This document shows, one piece after another, positions 24,218 to 33,580 of a stretch of 64,000 bases of DNA. Both the position numbers and the translations under genes were made by a program. Under the pieces are notes generated by a model that saw nothing but the letters and a program-made list of their open reading frames with translations, was not told the origin of the DNA and made no database searches. The DNA comes from Algibacter sp. L1A34. Its GTDB lineage: Bacteria > Bacteroidota > Bacteroidia > Flavobacteriales > Flavobacteriaceae. The number at the start of each line of letters is the position of its first letter. Position 1 is the first letter of the stretch. The stretch covers positions 2,118,501 through 2,182,500 of the forward strand of contig NZ_CP047029.1 in assembly GCF_009796805.1 (NCBI RefSeq), written 5' to 3'.

Positions 24218-27200
24218 ATGATTAAAAATAATATTTTTTCCCTGTTGGTTGCCATTGGTTTTAGTTGTCAAGTTATGGCACAAAAATCGGCTGTTTATAC
24301 CAGTAACTTGGTGGAGTATCAAAAAGCATTATCACTTTATAATAATCAGCAATATCTTGCGGCTAAATCATTATTTAGTAACGTCGAGAAAACGGCTAAA
24401 GAAGATGTCTTACAGTCCGATTGTGCCTATTATATCGCCAATTGTGCGGTAAGATTAAATCAGCAAAACGCCGATCAGCTTATCGAGAACTTTGTTGAAG
24501 ATTATCCAACAAGTACCAAAAGGAATACCGCTTTTGTAGATGTAGCCGATTATTATTTCGCTAATGGAAAATACTCTTATGCCCAAAAATGGTATCAAAA
24601 AGTAGATATTAATGCTTTAGGTAAACCTGAAAAAGAAAAATTTTATTTCAATAATGGTTATACTGCTTTTACTACTAAGCAATTTAAAGATGCAAAAAAG
24701 TATTTAACTAAAGTTGAAAACTCTAAAGAGTACGGATCACAAGCTAAATATTACATTGGTTTTATGGCTTATGAAGGCGATGATTATGATAAAGCAAACG
24801 AGTATTTCGAGCAAGTAAACGACCAAGAGCGTTACAAAGAAAAGCTTTCTTATTATCAGGCCGATTTGCATTTTAAATTAGGGAAATTTGAAGAAGCCAT
24901 CAAATTAGCCAAAACTCAATTGAGTAAAAGTGATACAGATGAAGTTTCCGAGCTTTCTAAAATTATAGGAGAAAGTTATTTCAACCTTGAAAAATATGCG
25001 GAAGCTATTCCTTACTTAAAGGAGTACAAAGGAAAGAAGGGAAAAAAAGATCGTGTAGGTAAATGGAGTAATACAGATTATTATCAGTTGGGTTATGCGT
25101 ATTACAAACAAGGCGATTTTGATAAAGCTGTTTCAGAATTTAATAAAATTATTGGCGGTAAAAATTCTATTGCTCAAAATGCTTATTATCATTTAGGAGA
25201 AAGTTATATTAGTTTAGATAAAAAGCAAGAAGCTTTAAATGCTTTTAAGAATGCTTCGGAAATGGATTTCGATTTAAAAATTCAGGAAGATGCTTGGTTA
25301 AATTACGCGAAAATTAGTTACGAAATTGGAAACTCATACCAGTCTGCTCCACAAGTATTATCTAGTTATTTAGAGAAATATCCAAATACAAGTTATAAAG
25401 AAGAAGTAGAAACGCTTTTAATTGATTCTTATATTACTTCAAAAAATTATAAAGAAGCACTTAAATTATTAGAAGGTAAGCGTAGTTTCGAAAATAAGGT
25501 AGCATATCAAAAAGTAGCTTTTTATAGAGGGTTAGAATTGTATAACGAAAATAAATTTAAAGAAGCAGCTGCTCTTTTCGATGGTTCGTTAAAAGAACAA
25601 CAAGATCAAAGATTTACAGCTAGAGCAACCTTTTGGAAAGCCGAAACCGATTATAATTTAACAAATTATGACGATGCTTTAATTGGCTTTAAACAATTTC
25701 AGCACCAAATAGAGGCTTCATCTACACCAGAATTTGAAAATCTAGATTATAATTTGGCTTATACTTATTTTAAGCTTAAAAATTATTCTCAAGCTACAAA
25801 TTACTTTAACCAATTCATTTCTAATAAAAAGGATGATAAAGTAAGGTTGAATGATGCTTATTTACGCTTGGGAGATGTTCATTTTGTATCTAGTGAGTAC
25901 AGCAGCGCTATAGATGCTTACGAAAATGCTATTAAATTAAATGAAATAGAATCCGATTACGCATTCTTTCAAAAAGCCATCAGTATAGGTTATGCGGGGA
26001 ATACTTCAAAAAAAATAAGTGAATTAGGAAGTTTTATTTCACAATATCCAAATTCTAAACTTCGCGATGATGCTATGTTCGAATTGGGGAATTCGTATGT
26101 AAAAGCGAATGAAACGGATAAAGCTATGCAAGTTTACGATCGTTTAGCAAGCGAGTATAGAATGAGTTCGTTTGTACCAAAAAGTTTGTTGCGTCAAGGT
26201 TTGGTGTATTATAATGCTAGCCAGAACGAGCAAGCATTGGTGAAATTTAAAAAAGTAGCAAAGGATTATGCTGGTTCGCCAGAAGCTGTTCAAGCAGTTG
26301 CAACGGCCAGATTAATTTATATTGATTTAGGTCGTGTAAACGAATATGCGGTTTGGGTTAAACAACTAGATTATGTTGAAGTTACCGATGCAGATTTAGA
26401 TAACGCGACTTACGAAGCTGCTGAAAAGCAATATTTAGATAATAATACAGATCGTGCAATTACGCAATTCAATAAATATTTAAATGAGTTTCCACGCGGA
26501 TTACATGCTTTGCAATCGCATTTCTATGTAGCGCAACTTTATGTTAAAAAAGATTTATTAGAGAATGCTGCACCACATTATAAATATGTTGTTGAGGCAT
26601 CGCGAAGTGAATATACAGAAGAAGCGTTATCAAGGTTATCTCAGTTTTATTTAAGCTCAAAAAACTGGAACCAAGCCATGCCGATTTTATCGAGATTAGA
26701 AAATGAAGCCAACTTTCCGCAAAACGTAATTTTTGCACAGTCTAATTTAATGAAAGCTAATTACGAATTAGATAATTATAATGAAGCGGTTGCTTATGCC
26801 GAAAAAGTGTTGAAAAACTCTAAAATTGATAATAAAATTAAAGCGGATGCTCAAGTTATAATCGCACGTTCAGCTATTAAAACAAACAATGAAGATTTAG
26901 CAAAAACAGCATATACACAAGTAGAAAAAGTTGCTACTGGAGAAACTGCTGCTGAAGCTTTGTATTATAATGCATACTTCAAAAATAAGGAAGGGAAGTA
27001 TGAAGCGTCAAATGTTTCTGTTCAAAAACTAGCTAAAGATTTTTCTGGGTATAAATATTATAGTGCGAAAGGTTTAGTGCTTATGGCTAAAAATTTCTAT
27101 GCTTTAAAGGATGCTTTTCAAGCTACATATATTTTAGAAAGTGTTATTAAAAACTTTAAGGAATTTGATGATGTTGTTGCAGAAGCTAAAACTGAATTAA

Positions 27201-27256
27201 GTAAAATTAGGAAAGAGGAAGCTAAAACAAACTCATCTATTTTACCTGAAGATTAA
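24218..27256 (+). CDS. Large tetratricopeptide-repeat protein
   Basis: A 1012-residue secreted protein. The signal peptide is about residues 1-22 (LLVAIGFSCQVMA then QKS). The rest is built of tandem TPR-type helical pairs, for example YYIANCAVRLNQQNADQLIENFVEDYPTS, YYQLGYAYYKQGDFDKAVSEFNKII and YNLAYTYFKLKNYSQATNYFNQFI, roughly twenty or more units from residue 25 to near the end, resembling TolA-binding/BamD-like solenoids. It probably works as a periplasmic scaffold. The ATG at 24218 is preferred to a TTG two codons earlier. The outer-membrane barrel gene follows 72 bases later, suggesting a partner. Confidence 0.88.
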   Translation: MIKNNIFSLLVAIGFSCQVMAQKSAVYTSNLVEYQKALSLYNNQQYLAAKSLFSNVEKTAKEDVLQSDCAYYIANCAVRLNQQNADQLIENFVEDYPTSTKRNTAFVDVADYYFANGKYSYAQKWYQKVDINALGKPEKEKFYFNNGYTAFTTKQFKDAKKYLTKVENSKEYGSQAKYYIGFMAYEGDDYDKANEYFEQVNDQERYKEKLSYYQADLHFKLGKFEEAIKLAKTQLSKSDTDEVSELSKIIGESYFNLEKYAEAIPYLKEYKGKKGKKDRVGKWSNTDYYQLGYAYYKQGDFDKAVSEFNKIIGGKNSIAQNAYYHLGESYISLDKKQEALNAFKNASEMDFDLKIQEDAWLNYAKISYEIGNSYQSAPQVLSSYLEKYPNTSYKEEVETLLIDSYITSKNYKEALKLLEGKRSFENKVAYQKVAFYRGLELYNENKFKEAAALFDGSLKEQQDQRFTARATFWKAETDYNLTNYDDALIGFKQFQHQIEASSTPEFENLDYNLAYTYFKLKNYSQATNYFNQFISNKKDDKVRLNDAYLRLGDVHFVSSEYSSAIDAYENAIKLNEIESDYAFFQKAISIGYAGNTSKKISELGSFISQYPNSKLRDDAMFELGNSYVKANETDKAMQVYDRLASEYRMSSFVPKSLLRQGLVYYNASQNEQALVKFKKVAKDYAGSPEAVQAVATARLIYIDLGRVNEYAVWVKQLDYVEVTDADLDNATYEAAEKQYLDNNTDRAITQFNKYLNEFPRGLHALQSHFYVAQLYVKKDLLENAAPHYKYVVEASRSEYTEEALSRLSQFYLSSKNWNQAMPILSRLENEANFPQNVIFAQSNLMKANYELDNYNEAVAYAEKVLKNSKIDNKIKADAQVIIARSAIKTNNEDLAKTAYTQVEKVATGETAAEALYYNAYFKNKEGKYEASNVSVQKLAKDFSGYKYYSAKGLVLMAKNFYALKDAFQATYILESVIKNFKEFDDVVAEAKTELSKIRKEEAKTNSSILPED

Positions 27257-27328
27257 TTTAATAAAAATTATTTTCAAAATATAAAAGTTGAAATTTTAGA
27301 ATTTAATTAAGAAATAAAAATTATATAT

Positions 27329-29065
27329 ATGCGCAAGCACATCAATAAACTATTAATTGTTGCAACTACATTAGTCGCAACATTTGGGTATGCACAAAGC
27401 AAACAGAATGATACTATAAATACTGGTGTTATCGATGTTGTTAAACCCTACGCGCCATCAATTTCCGATGCTTTTAAAGTAAAAGAAACACCAACTTTAG
27501 ATGATGCAACTACCGAAACTAAAAAAGATATTAAATACAATATATTTTCGTTTCCTGTAGCTTCGACTTTTACGCCATCTAAAGGAAAAGCGGCAGTTGT
27601 AGAAAAAGCAAAACCCGTAAAATTATTCGATAACTACGCTACGCTTGGTGTTGGTACCTATACCACTATTTTGGGCGAGGTATATTTAAATCATGCCATT
27701 AGCCGTAATGAAAGTGTTGGTGGTTATGTAAGTCATCATTCATCTGCTGGAGATATCGACGGCATTGAATTTGATAATGGGTTTTCAGACTCAAAAATAA
27801 ATGTCAATTATGCTAGTCGTATGCGAGATATGGCATGGAATGTAGATGGCGGTTTTCAATACCAAAAATATAATTGGTATGGTGTTCCAGATGGAGAAGT
27901 TCTAGCTGCACAAACCAATAATATAGACGTAGATCATACCTTTTACAGTGCTCATTTTGGAGGCGATATCAGTTTCGAAGATACCTATATAAATTCTGGA
28001 AGTGTATTTTTTAGACGTTTTGGAGATAACCAAGGTTCGGGTGAAAATAGATTCATTGCAAAAGCAAAAGTAGATGTGCCAGTTAATGGCGAAGAGATTT
28101 CAACCAGCGTGAAAATTGATTATTTAGGTGGTACATCCGATCAGGATTTTAATAATATAACGGATGTCGAATACGGTAATTTTCAAGTAGGTCTTATGCC
28201 GAGTTATCAATTAATTCGTGACGATTTAACTTTAAATTTAGGCGTTTCAGCTTACTACTTAAACGATAGTAATAGTGGTGAAAATAAATTTTATATCTAT
28301 CCAAATGTAACAGCAACCTACCGTTTGGTTAGTGATGTTGTTATTGCTTATGGAGGTTTACAAGGTGATTTAATTCAAAATTCTTATTACGATTTTGCAA
28401 CCGAAAATCCATTCGTGTCTCCAACATTATCTATTGCTCCAACCGACCAGCAATACAATGCTTACGTAGGTTTAAAAGGGAAGTTATCGAGTACTATGAG
28501 TTATAATGTTAGCGGAAGTTATGCTTCAGATCAAAACAAAGCCTTGTTCCGCACCAATGCTGTTAGAAATTATTCCGATCAACGTCAATACGACTACGGA
28601 AACTCATTCGGAATTGTTTACGATAATATAACCACTTTTGGAGTTTCTGGAGAAATAAATGTGGATATCAATCGTAATTTTAATTTAGGAGTAAAAGCTG
28701 AATATTTCAGTTACGATAGTGATAACGAAGCCGAAGCTTGGAATTTACCAGATGTAAAAGGCTCTCTGTTTTTAGATTATCAAATAAACGAAAACTGGTT
28801 TGCAGGTGCTAATTTATTTTACACTGGCGAACGTAAAGATCTTTTAGAACTAGAAGGGACTTTTATACCAACAACATCTACGCCGGTAACTTTAGATAGT
28901 TATTTCGATGCTAACGCACACGCCGGGTATCATATAAACGAACAGATTTCGGTGTTTGCAAAAGCTAATAATATTGCTAACAATAGTTATCAACGTTGGC
29001 AAAATACACCAGTACAAGGTATTCAGTTTTTAGTAGGAGCGACCTTTAAATTTGATTTTCAATAA
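27329..29065 (+). CDS. TonB-dependent-receptor-like outer-membrane barrel protein
   Basis: A 578-residue protein with a signal peptide (about 1-22, ending FGYA). A short N-terminal linker (TGVIDVVKPYAPSISDAFKVKETP) is followed by a long series of amphipathic beta strands from about residue 100 to the end. The C-terminus resembles a TonB-receptor barrel end: ISVFAKANNIANNSYQRWQNTPVQGIQFLVGATFKF, with a terminal Phe. No plug domain is evident, so it is receptor-like rather than a proven transporter. It probably shares a transcript with the upstream TPR protein; the pairing suggests that the solenoid docks on the barrel (inference). Confidence 0.82.
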   Translation: MRKHINKLLIVATTLVATFGYAQSKQNDTINTGVIDVVKPYAPSISDAFKVKETPTLDDATTETKKDIKYNIFSFPVASTFTPSKGKAAVVEKAKPVKLFDNYATLGVGTYTTILGEVYLNHAISRNESVGGYVSHHSSAGDIDGIEFDNGFSDSKINVNYASRMRDMAWNVDGGFQYQKYNWYGVPDGEVLAAQTNNIDVDHTFYSAHFGGDISFEDTYINSGSVFFRRFGDNQGSGENRFIAKAKVDVPVNGEEISTSVKIDYLGGTSDQDFNNITDVEYGNFQVGLMPSYQLIRDDLTLNLGVSAYYLNDSNSGENKFYIYPNVTATYRLVSDVVIAYGGLQGDLIQNSYYDFATENPFVSPTLSIAPTDQQYNAYVGLKGKLSSTMSYNVSGSYASDQNKALFRTNAVRNYSDQRQYDYGNSFGIVYDNITTFGVSGEINVDINRNFNLGVKAEYFSYDSDNEAEAWNLPDVKGSLFLDYQINENWFAGANLFYTGERKDLLELEGTFIPTTSTPVTLDSYFDANAHAGYHINEQISVFAKANNIANNSYQRWQNTPVQGIQFLVGATFKFDFQ

Positions 29066-29107
29066 ACACCTTTTTGCTTTCGAGCAAGGAAGGAAATTTT
29101 AATAACC

Positions 29108-29131
29108 ATCACCCTGAACTTGTTTTAGGGT
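29108..29131. repeat. Short hairpin repeat with ACCCTGAACTTG motif
   Basis: ACCCTGAACTTGTTTTAGGGT folds as an 8-bp stem. Similar CCTGAACTTGTTTCAGG words are common dispersed intergenic elements in Bacteroidota (general knowledge). It lies downstream of the barrel gene and could also terminate it. A possible degenerate copy of the larger dispersed repeat follows at about 29144-29216. Confidence 0.4.
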
Positions 29132-29291
29132 TTTGTGTTTTTGGGTGTTATCGGGAAAAGGGATGGGTTTTATTTGGTCATTTTTATTTCAAACATGCCG
29201 TTCAATTCCTAACATAGGCAAATCTGCTAAGGCTGTTAATTAATTAGGAGTGTTTACGTAGTTTTTTAGACCAGTAAGGTTTAAAATGAAA

Positions 29292-29993
29292 TTAAATAGA
29301 TGTCAATCGTGCTAAATAATCAAAATGCTCACCATCTAAAACCAAATCGCAGTTTAAGCCAACAGTTTCACAAGCTAGTTTTAAAGTATCAAAATCGAGA
29401 TATAACCATTTCATCGCCGTTTCTTTTTCACCTTTATAAGATAAAAAATAGTCTAGTTCACCATAATAATTAGAATTGGTATCCATCCAATAACCGCCAT
29501 CTTCATCTTTGTACATGTATTTAATATCCGAGGAATCGATTAAAATTTGTCCACTAGTATTCAATAAGGATTTTAAATGTGTTAAATATTTTGAAACCTG
29601 CGATAATTCCTGAAAAATCCCAGTACCATTCATTAAAAGTAAAACTGTATCAAAAGTTTTAGTTTCATCTAAAATATTTTTGGTTTCAGCATGTAAAACA
29701 CCGCGAAGCTTAGCAACTTCAATTGCTCCTTTAGATATATCAATAGCTTTAACTTTAATATCTTTTTCTTGCAAAAACAATGTGTGATTTCCTGTACCAC
29801 AACCCACATCCAAAACAGAACCTTGAGCTAATTTTAATGCCTTTTGTTCAAGTTTAGGCATCTCTTTAAATTCACGAAATAAATAGGGGAGAGGCAAAAC
29901 ATCATCATCAGAAATACTTGTAGATGTTATAATATCTTCGGTATAATGTCCGTTTTGGTAATCTAATAGGGCTTGTCCGAAAAGGTCTTTCAT
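29292..29993 (-). CDS. Class I SAM-dependent methyltransferase
   Basis: A 233-residue Rossmann methyltransferase. Motif I SVLDVGCGTGNHTLFL is at about residues 58-73, motif II VKAIDISKGAIEVA follows, and NILDETKTFDTVLLLMNGTGIF supplies motifs III/IV. The family-type N-terminus (DLFGQALLDYQNGHYTEDIITSTSISDDDVLPLPYLFRE) is often seen in flavobacterial proteins of unknown substrate. The gene is a single unit on the minus strand, divergent from the YkgJ gene. Confidence 0.88.
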   Translation of the reverse strand: MKDLFGQALLDYQNGHYTEDIITSTSISDDDVLPLPYLFREFKEMPKLEQKALKLAQGSVLDVGCGTGNHTLFLQEKDIKVKAIDISKGAIEVAKLRGVLHAETKNILDETKTFDTVLLLMNGTGIFQELSQVSKYLTHLKSLLNTSGQILIDSSDIKYMYKDEDGGYWMDTNSNYYGELDYFLSYKGEKETAMKWLYLDFDTLKLACETVGLNCDLVLDGEHFDYLARLTSI

Positions 29994-30046
29994 AAAAAAG
30001 CTGTTTTCATTTCCACGAAAGTGAAAAAGGCATCAATTAAAATTGT

Positions 30047-30054
30047 TATTTTTG
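30047..30054 (+). promoter_or_regulatory. -7 box directly before the YkgJ start codon
   Basis: TATTTTTG ends 4 bases before ATG 30059. The expected transcription start therefore falls at or next to the start codon, predicting a leaderless or nearly leaderless mRNA. Confidence 0.5.
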
Positions 30055-30058
30055 CGGT

Positions 30059-30553
30059 ATGCAAGACATTTTAAAACATCTTCCAAAACAGGCCAAAGAT
30101 AAGCATAACGAGAATAAAAAATTCTTCGCAAAGCTAAAAAAGAAGCCACCAAAAAATTTAGATTATGTTATGCAAGATTTGCATGAACAAGAGTTTAAAC
30201 GTACAGATTGTTTGGAGTGTGCTAATTGTTGTAAAACTACTGGGCCGTTATTTACAGATAAAGATGTAGATCGAATTGCAAAACATTTTCGGATGAAAAC
30301 GCAACAATTTATCTCGCAGTTTTTACGTGTTGATGATGAAAATGATTATGTTTTACAAAGCGTGCCATGTACCTTTTTGGGCGCCGATAATTATTGCTCT
30401 ATTTATGACGTTCGGCCAAAAGCCTGTCGGGAATTTCCACACACCGATAGAAATAAGTTTCAGCAAATATCGAATTTAACCATAAAAAATGTGGCTATTT
30501 GTCCAGCGGCATTTAATATAGTAGAAGAAATGAAAAAGCGGATTAAGGTTTAA
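30059..30553 (+). CDS. YkgJ-family cysteine-cluster protein
   Basis: A 164-residue protein with the CxxCxxxC-type zinc/iron-chelating domain: CLECANCCKTTGPLFTDKDVDRIAKHF at about residues 56-82, VPCTFLGADNYCSIYDVRPKACREFPH at about 101-127, and an ICPAAFNIVEEM tail. The Cys clusters (CxxCxxCC, C, C, C and a final C) define the family, thought to bind an Fe-S cluster or zinc; its substrate is unknown. Single-gene unit. Confidence 0.9.
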   Translation: MQDILKHLPKQAKDKHNENKKFFAKLKKKPPKNLDYVMQDLHEQEFKRTDCLECANCCKTTGPLFTDKDVDRIAKHFRMKTQQFISQFLRVDDENDYVLQSVPCTFLGADNYCSIYDVRPKACREFPHTDRNKFQQISNLTIKNVAICPAAFNIVEEMKKRIKV

Positions 30554-30643
30554 ATTTTACAGGTAAAGGTTATTCTATATTTTATGTAAATCTCAGAATA
30601 ATAACTTTTTTACTATCTTTAAAACAAAAAACCACTCCCTAAA

Positions 30644-31483
30644 TTGCAAACTTTACTAAACTATTTCGAAACCATACCATCATTACACCGCAGTATAATT
30701 TTAGTAGGAGGTTTAGCCTTTTTCTGGATTTTAGAAGGTGCAGTGCCTTTATTTAAATTCAATTATAAAAAATGGCAACATTCTGGACCTAATATATTTT
30801 TTACACTAACCACTGTAATTATTAATTTTGCACTAGCCTTTTTACTTCTAAATTCTGCCGATTGGGTTATGGTAAATAACTTCGGGATTTTAAATTGGTT
30901 ACCAGAAATGCCACTTTGGATGTATATTATTCTTGGTGTATTTTTAATGGACTTTTTTGGAGCGTATTTAGTGCATTTTGTAGAACATAAAGTACCAATG
31001 TTATGGATGGTGCATTTGGTTCATCATTCCGATCATAAAGTCGATACCACAACAGCAAACCGCCACCATCCTTTAGAAAGTGTAATTCGGTTTATATTCA
31101 CATTACTTGGCGTTTTTGTTATTGGTGCTCCTATTGGGATTGTTATGTTATATCAATCGATGTCCTTAGTTGCAACGCAATTTACACATGCCAATATTAA
31201 ACTTCCTAAAAGTGTAGATAAAATAATGAGTTATGTTTTAGTGTCTCCAGATATGCATAAAGTTCATCATCATTATATGTTGCCTTATACGGATTCAAAC
31301 TACGGAAATATTTTTTCGGTTTGGGATAGATTATTAGGGACTTATATGGATTTTGATCGCGAAAAATTAATTTATGGCGTTGATGTTTTTCCAGATGAAA
31401 AAGCTAACGGGAACATAAAAGAACTCTTAAAACAACCTTTTAAGAAATACGAGAGACCAACGATAATTTCCGACAAGGATTAA
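30644..31483 (+). CDS. Sterol desaturase/fatty-acid hydroxylase family protein
   Basis: A 279-residue membrane di-iron oxygenase with about five helices. The histidine motifs are intact: HFVEH (about 112-116), HLVHHSDHKVDTTTANRHHP (about 124-143) and HKVHHHY (about 205-211), giving the eight-His cluster of the superfamily. It hydroxylates or desaturates a lipid; the substrate is not determined. The start is TTG at 30644, 22 bases after a TATCTTTA box. The glycerophosphodiesterase gene follows 13 bases later, so the two probably form a lipid-related operon. Confidence 0.88.
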   Translation: MQTLLNYFETIPSLHRSIILVGGLAFFWILEGAVPLFKFNYKKWQHSGPNIFFTLTTVIINFALAFLLLNSADWVMVNNFGILNWLPEMPLWMYIILGVFLMDFFGAYLVHFVEHKVPMLWMVHLVHHSDHKVDTTTANRHHPLESVIRFIFTLLGVFVIGAPIGIVMLYQSMSLVATQFTHANIKLPKSVDKIMSYVLVSPDMHKVHHHYMLPYTDSNYGNIFSVWDRLLGTYMDFDREKLIYGVDVFPDEKANGNIKELLKQPFKKYERPTIISDKD

Positions 31484-31496
31484 TAATTTTCTTATT

Positions 31497-32315
31497 TTGA
31501 AACATTTAAAAATTGATATACAAGGGCATCGTGGTTGCCGCGGATTATTACCAGAAAATAGTTTGCAAGCCTTTGCAAAGGCTATTGATTTGGGCGTAGA
31601 CACATTAGAGTTAGATGTTGCAATTTCTAAAGATAAAGTTGTTGTGGTTACTCATGAACCTTATATGAACTCAGAAATTTGTCTAGATCCTAAAGGAAAC
31701 GATATCCCGAAAGAAGATGCTGAGAAGTATAATTTATATGGAATGACGTTCGAAGAGATTAAACAATTTGATTGTGGTACAAAACCATATCCTAGATTTC
31801 CAAAACAACAAAAAATTAAAACTTACAAACCATCTTTAGATGAAGTTATAAAGGAGGCCAAAAGATTAAATCCTGCAATAAAATTTAACATTGAAATCAA
31901 ATCGGAACCTGGATATTATGATGTTTTTACTCCAAAACCAAAAGAATTTGTAGCTTTAGTTTTAGAAGTAATAAGTGAAAACAACTCTTTTAATGAAACA
32001 AATTTGCAAAGCTTCGATTTACAAATTTTGGAAGAAATAAAAATCCAATCGCCTAAAATGATAGTTGCTCTTTTAGTTGAGGAAGATGAAATTATTTTGG
32101 AAAAACTTAATCAAATGAGTTATTTGCCAGAAATAATAAGTCCGTATTATAAATTACTAGATGAAGAAGTAGTAAGAAACCTGCATGCCGAAAACTATAA
32201 AGTTATTCCATGGACGTTAAATACCGTAGTGGATATGCGTAAAATGATAAGTTATAAAATAGATGGCATTATTACAGATTATCCTGATATACTCATCAAA
32301 ACTCTAAACGAATAG
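31497..32315 (+). CDS. Glycerophosphodiester phosphodiesterase
   Basis: A 272-residue TIM-barrel enzyme that cleaves glycerophosphodiesters to glycerol 3-phosphate and an alcohol. GHRGCRGLLPENSLQAF (about 10-26) holds the catalytic HRG and E-N, LELDVAISKDKVVVVTHEP (about 38-56) the metal ligands and the second His, and PWTLNTVVDM plus the GIITDYPD end fit the family. No signal peptide is visible, so it is probably cytoplasmic. The start is TTG. It follows the sterol-desaturase-like gene by 13 bases. Confidence 0.92.
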   Translation: MKHLKIDIQGHRGCRGLLPENSLQAFAKAIDLGVDTLELDVAISKDKVVVVTHEPYMNSEICLDPKGNDIPKEDAEKYNLYGMTFEEIKQFDCGTKPYPRFPKQQKIKTYKPSLDEVIKEAKRLNPAIKFNIEIKSEPGYYDVFTPKPKEFVALVLEVISENNSFNETNLQSFDLQILEEIKIQSPKMIVALLVEEDEIILEKLNQMSYLPEIISPYYKLLDEEVVRNLHAENYKVIPWTLNTVVDMRKMISYKIDGIITDYPDILIKTLNE

Positions 32316-32324
32316 TTTGTTCTC

Positions 32325-33572
32325 TTACTCGTAAATTAAATATTTAGCACGCGTTTTACCGAATGCTTCCAATCCATCAGCCCAAGTTGCTTTAATTTCA
32401 GAAGTATTCAAACCTGCTTCAATTTGCTGCTTTAATTTCACTGTTCCTGCTAGTTTTGTGAAAAATGAATTAAAGAAATTTGCTTTATTTTCAGTATTGT
32501 TATAAGCCTTTATCAACCAATTTAAGTTAAGAGCATTCAAGTTTTTAGTTTGCGTTAAATCTTCACCATTGCATAATTTATTTTCATATTTGGGATGTTT
32601 CGCTCCATGGTTAGGCTTTGGTTTAAATTGAAAAGTAAACGTTTCAGTATTTAAAAACGGGCTTCCAAAAATCTGAAATTGTGTTTCCGTTCCTCTCCCA
32701 GCGCTCACGTTTGTGCCTTCAAAGAAGCATAAACTTGGATAAAGGTTTATCGATTTATCGTTTGGTAAATTCGGACTCGGTTTTATAGGTAAACTATATT
32801 CTAAATTATGATGGTAGTTTTTTACAGGAATCACCTGTAATTCACATTGAATCCCGTTTTTTAACCACTTTTCACCATTAATCATTTTAGCATATTCACC
32901 AATCGTCATACCATGAACTGTTGGTATTGGGTGCATACCCACAAAGCTTTTATGCGCAGCTTCCAAAATAGGCCCATCAAAATAATGTCCGTTAGGGTTA
33001 GGTCTATCTAAAATTAAAACAGGAATATATTGTTCGGCGCAAGCTTCCATAACATAATGTAAACTCGAAATATAAGTGTAAAAACGAGCACCAACATCTT
33101 GAATATCGAAAACAACTAAATCTAAACCTTTCAATTGTTCTATAGATGGTTTTTTGTTTTTTCCGTAAAGGGAAACAATAGGTAAATTTGTTTTAATATC
33201 TAGGCCGTCTTTAATTACTTCTCCAGCATCTGCAGTGCCTCTAAAACCATGTTCGGGTGCAAAAACCGATTTAATATTAATGTTTAAAGCTAACAGAGAA
33301 TCCACTAAATGAGTGTTGGTATTCCCCTCTTTAGTCTTAAAAATCACACTTGTTTGGTTGGCAACAATACCAATACGTTTTCCTTTAAGTATTGGTAAAT
33401 AAAGTTCCGTTTGGTTGGCACCAACAACGATGCTTTTATCTTCCTTAACTTGTTTCTGAACATCATCATCTAAAACAGTTAAGTTTTCAGACTTAGATTT
33501 CGTGACATTCGCACAAGAAATCATTACTAAAACAAATAATAAAACAGTATTTTTGAAAACATTTAATCGCAT
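32325..33572 (-). CDS. namZ: Exo-beta-N-acetylmuramidase NamZ (DUF1343)
   Basis: A 415-residue lipoprotein (signal ending LVMISC at about residue 19) with the DUF1343 domain. KGKRIGIVANQTSVI, VFAPEHGFRGTADAGE (about 107-122), LVVFDIQDVGARFYTYISSLHYVMEAC (about 150-176) and DRPNPNGHYFDGPILE are the conserved blocks. The NamZ family removes terminal MurNAc from peptidoglycan fragments during wall recycling (established for B. subtilis). The mature enzyme is predicted to be anchored at the periplasmic or outer membrane. It is divergent from the LolC-like gene with only 8 bases between start codons. Confidence 0.9.
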   Translation of the reverse strand: MRLNVFKNTVLLFVLVMISCANVTKSKSENLTVLDDDVQKQVKEDKSIVVGANQTELYLPILKGKRIGIVANQTSVIFKTKEGNTNTHLVDSLLALNINIKSVFAPEHGFRGTADAGEVIKDGLDIKTNLPIVSLYGKNKKPSIEQLKGLDLVVFDIQDVGARFYTYISSLHYVMEACAEQYIPVLILDRPNPNGHYFDGPILEAAHKSFVGMHPIPTVHGMTIGEYAKMINGEKWLKNGIQCELQVIPVKNYHHNLEYSLPIKPSPNLPNDKSINLYPSLCFFEGTNVSAGRGTETQFQIFGSPFLNTETFTFQFKPKPNHGAKHPKYENKLCNGEDLTQTKNLNALNLNWLIKAYNNTENKANFFNSFFTKLAGTVKLKQQIEAGLNTSEIKATWADGLEAFGKTRAKYLIYE

Positions 33573-33580
33573 AATAAATT

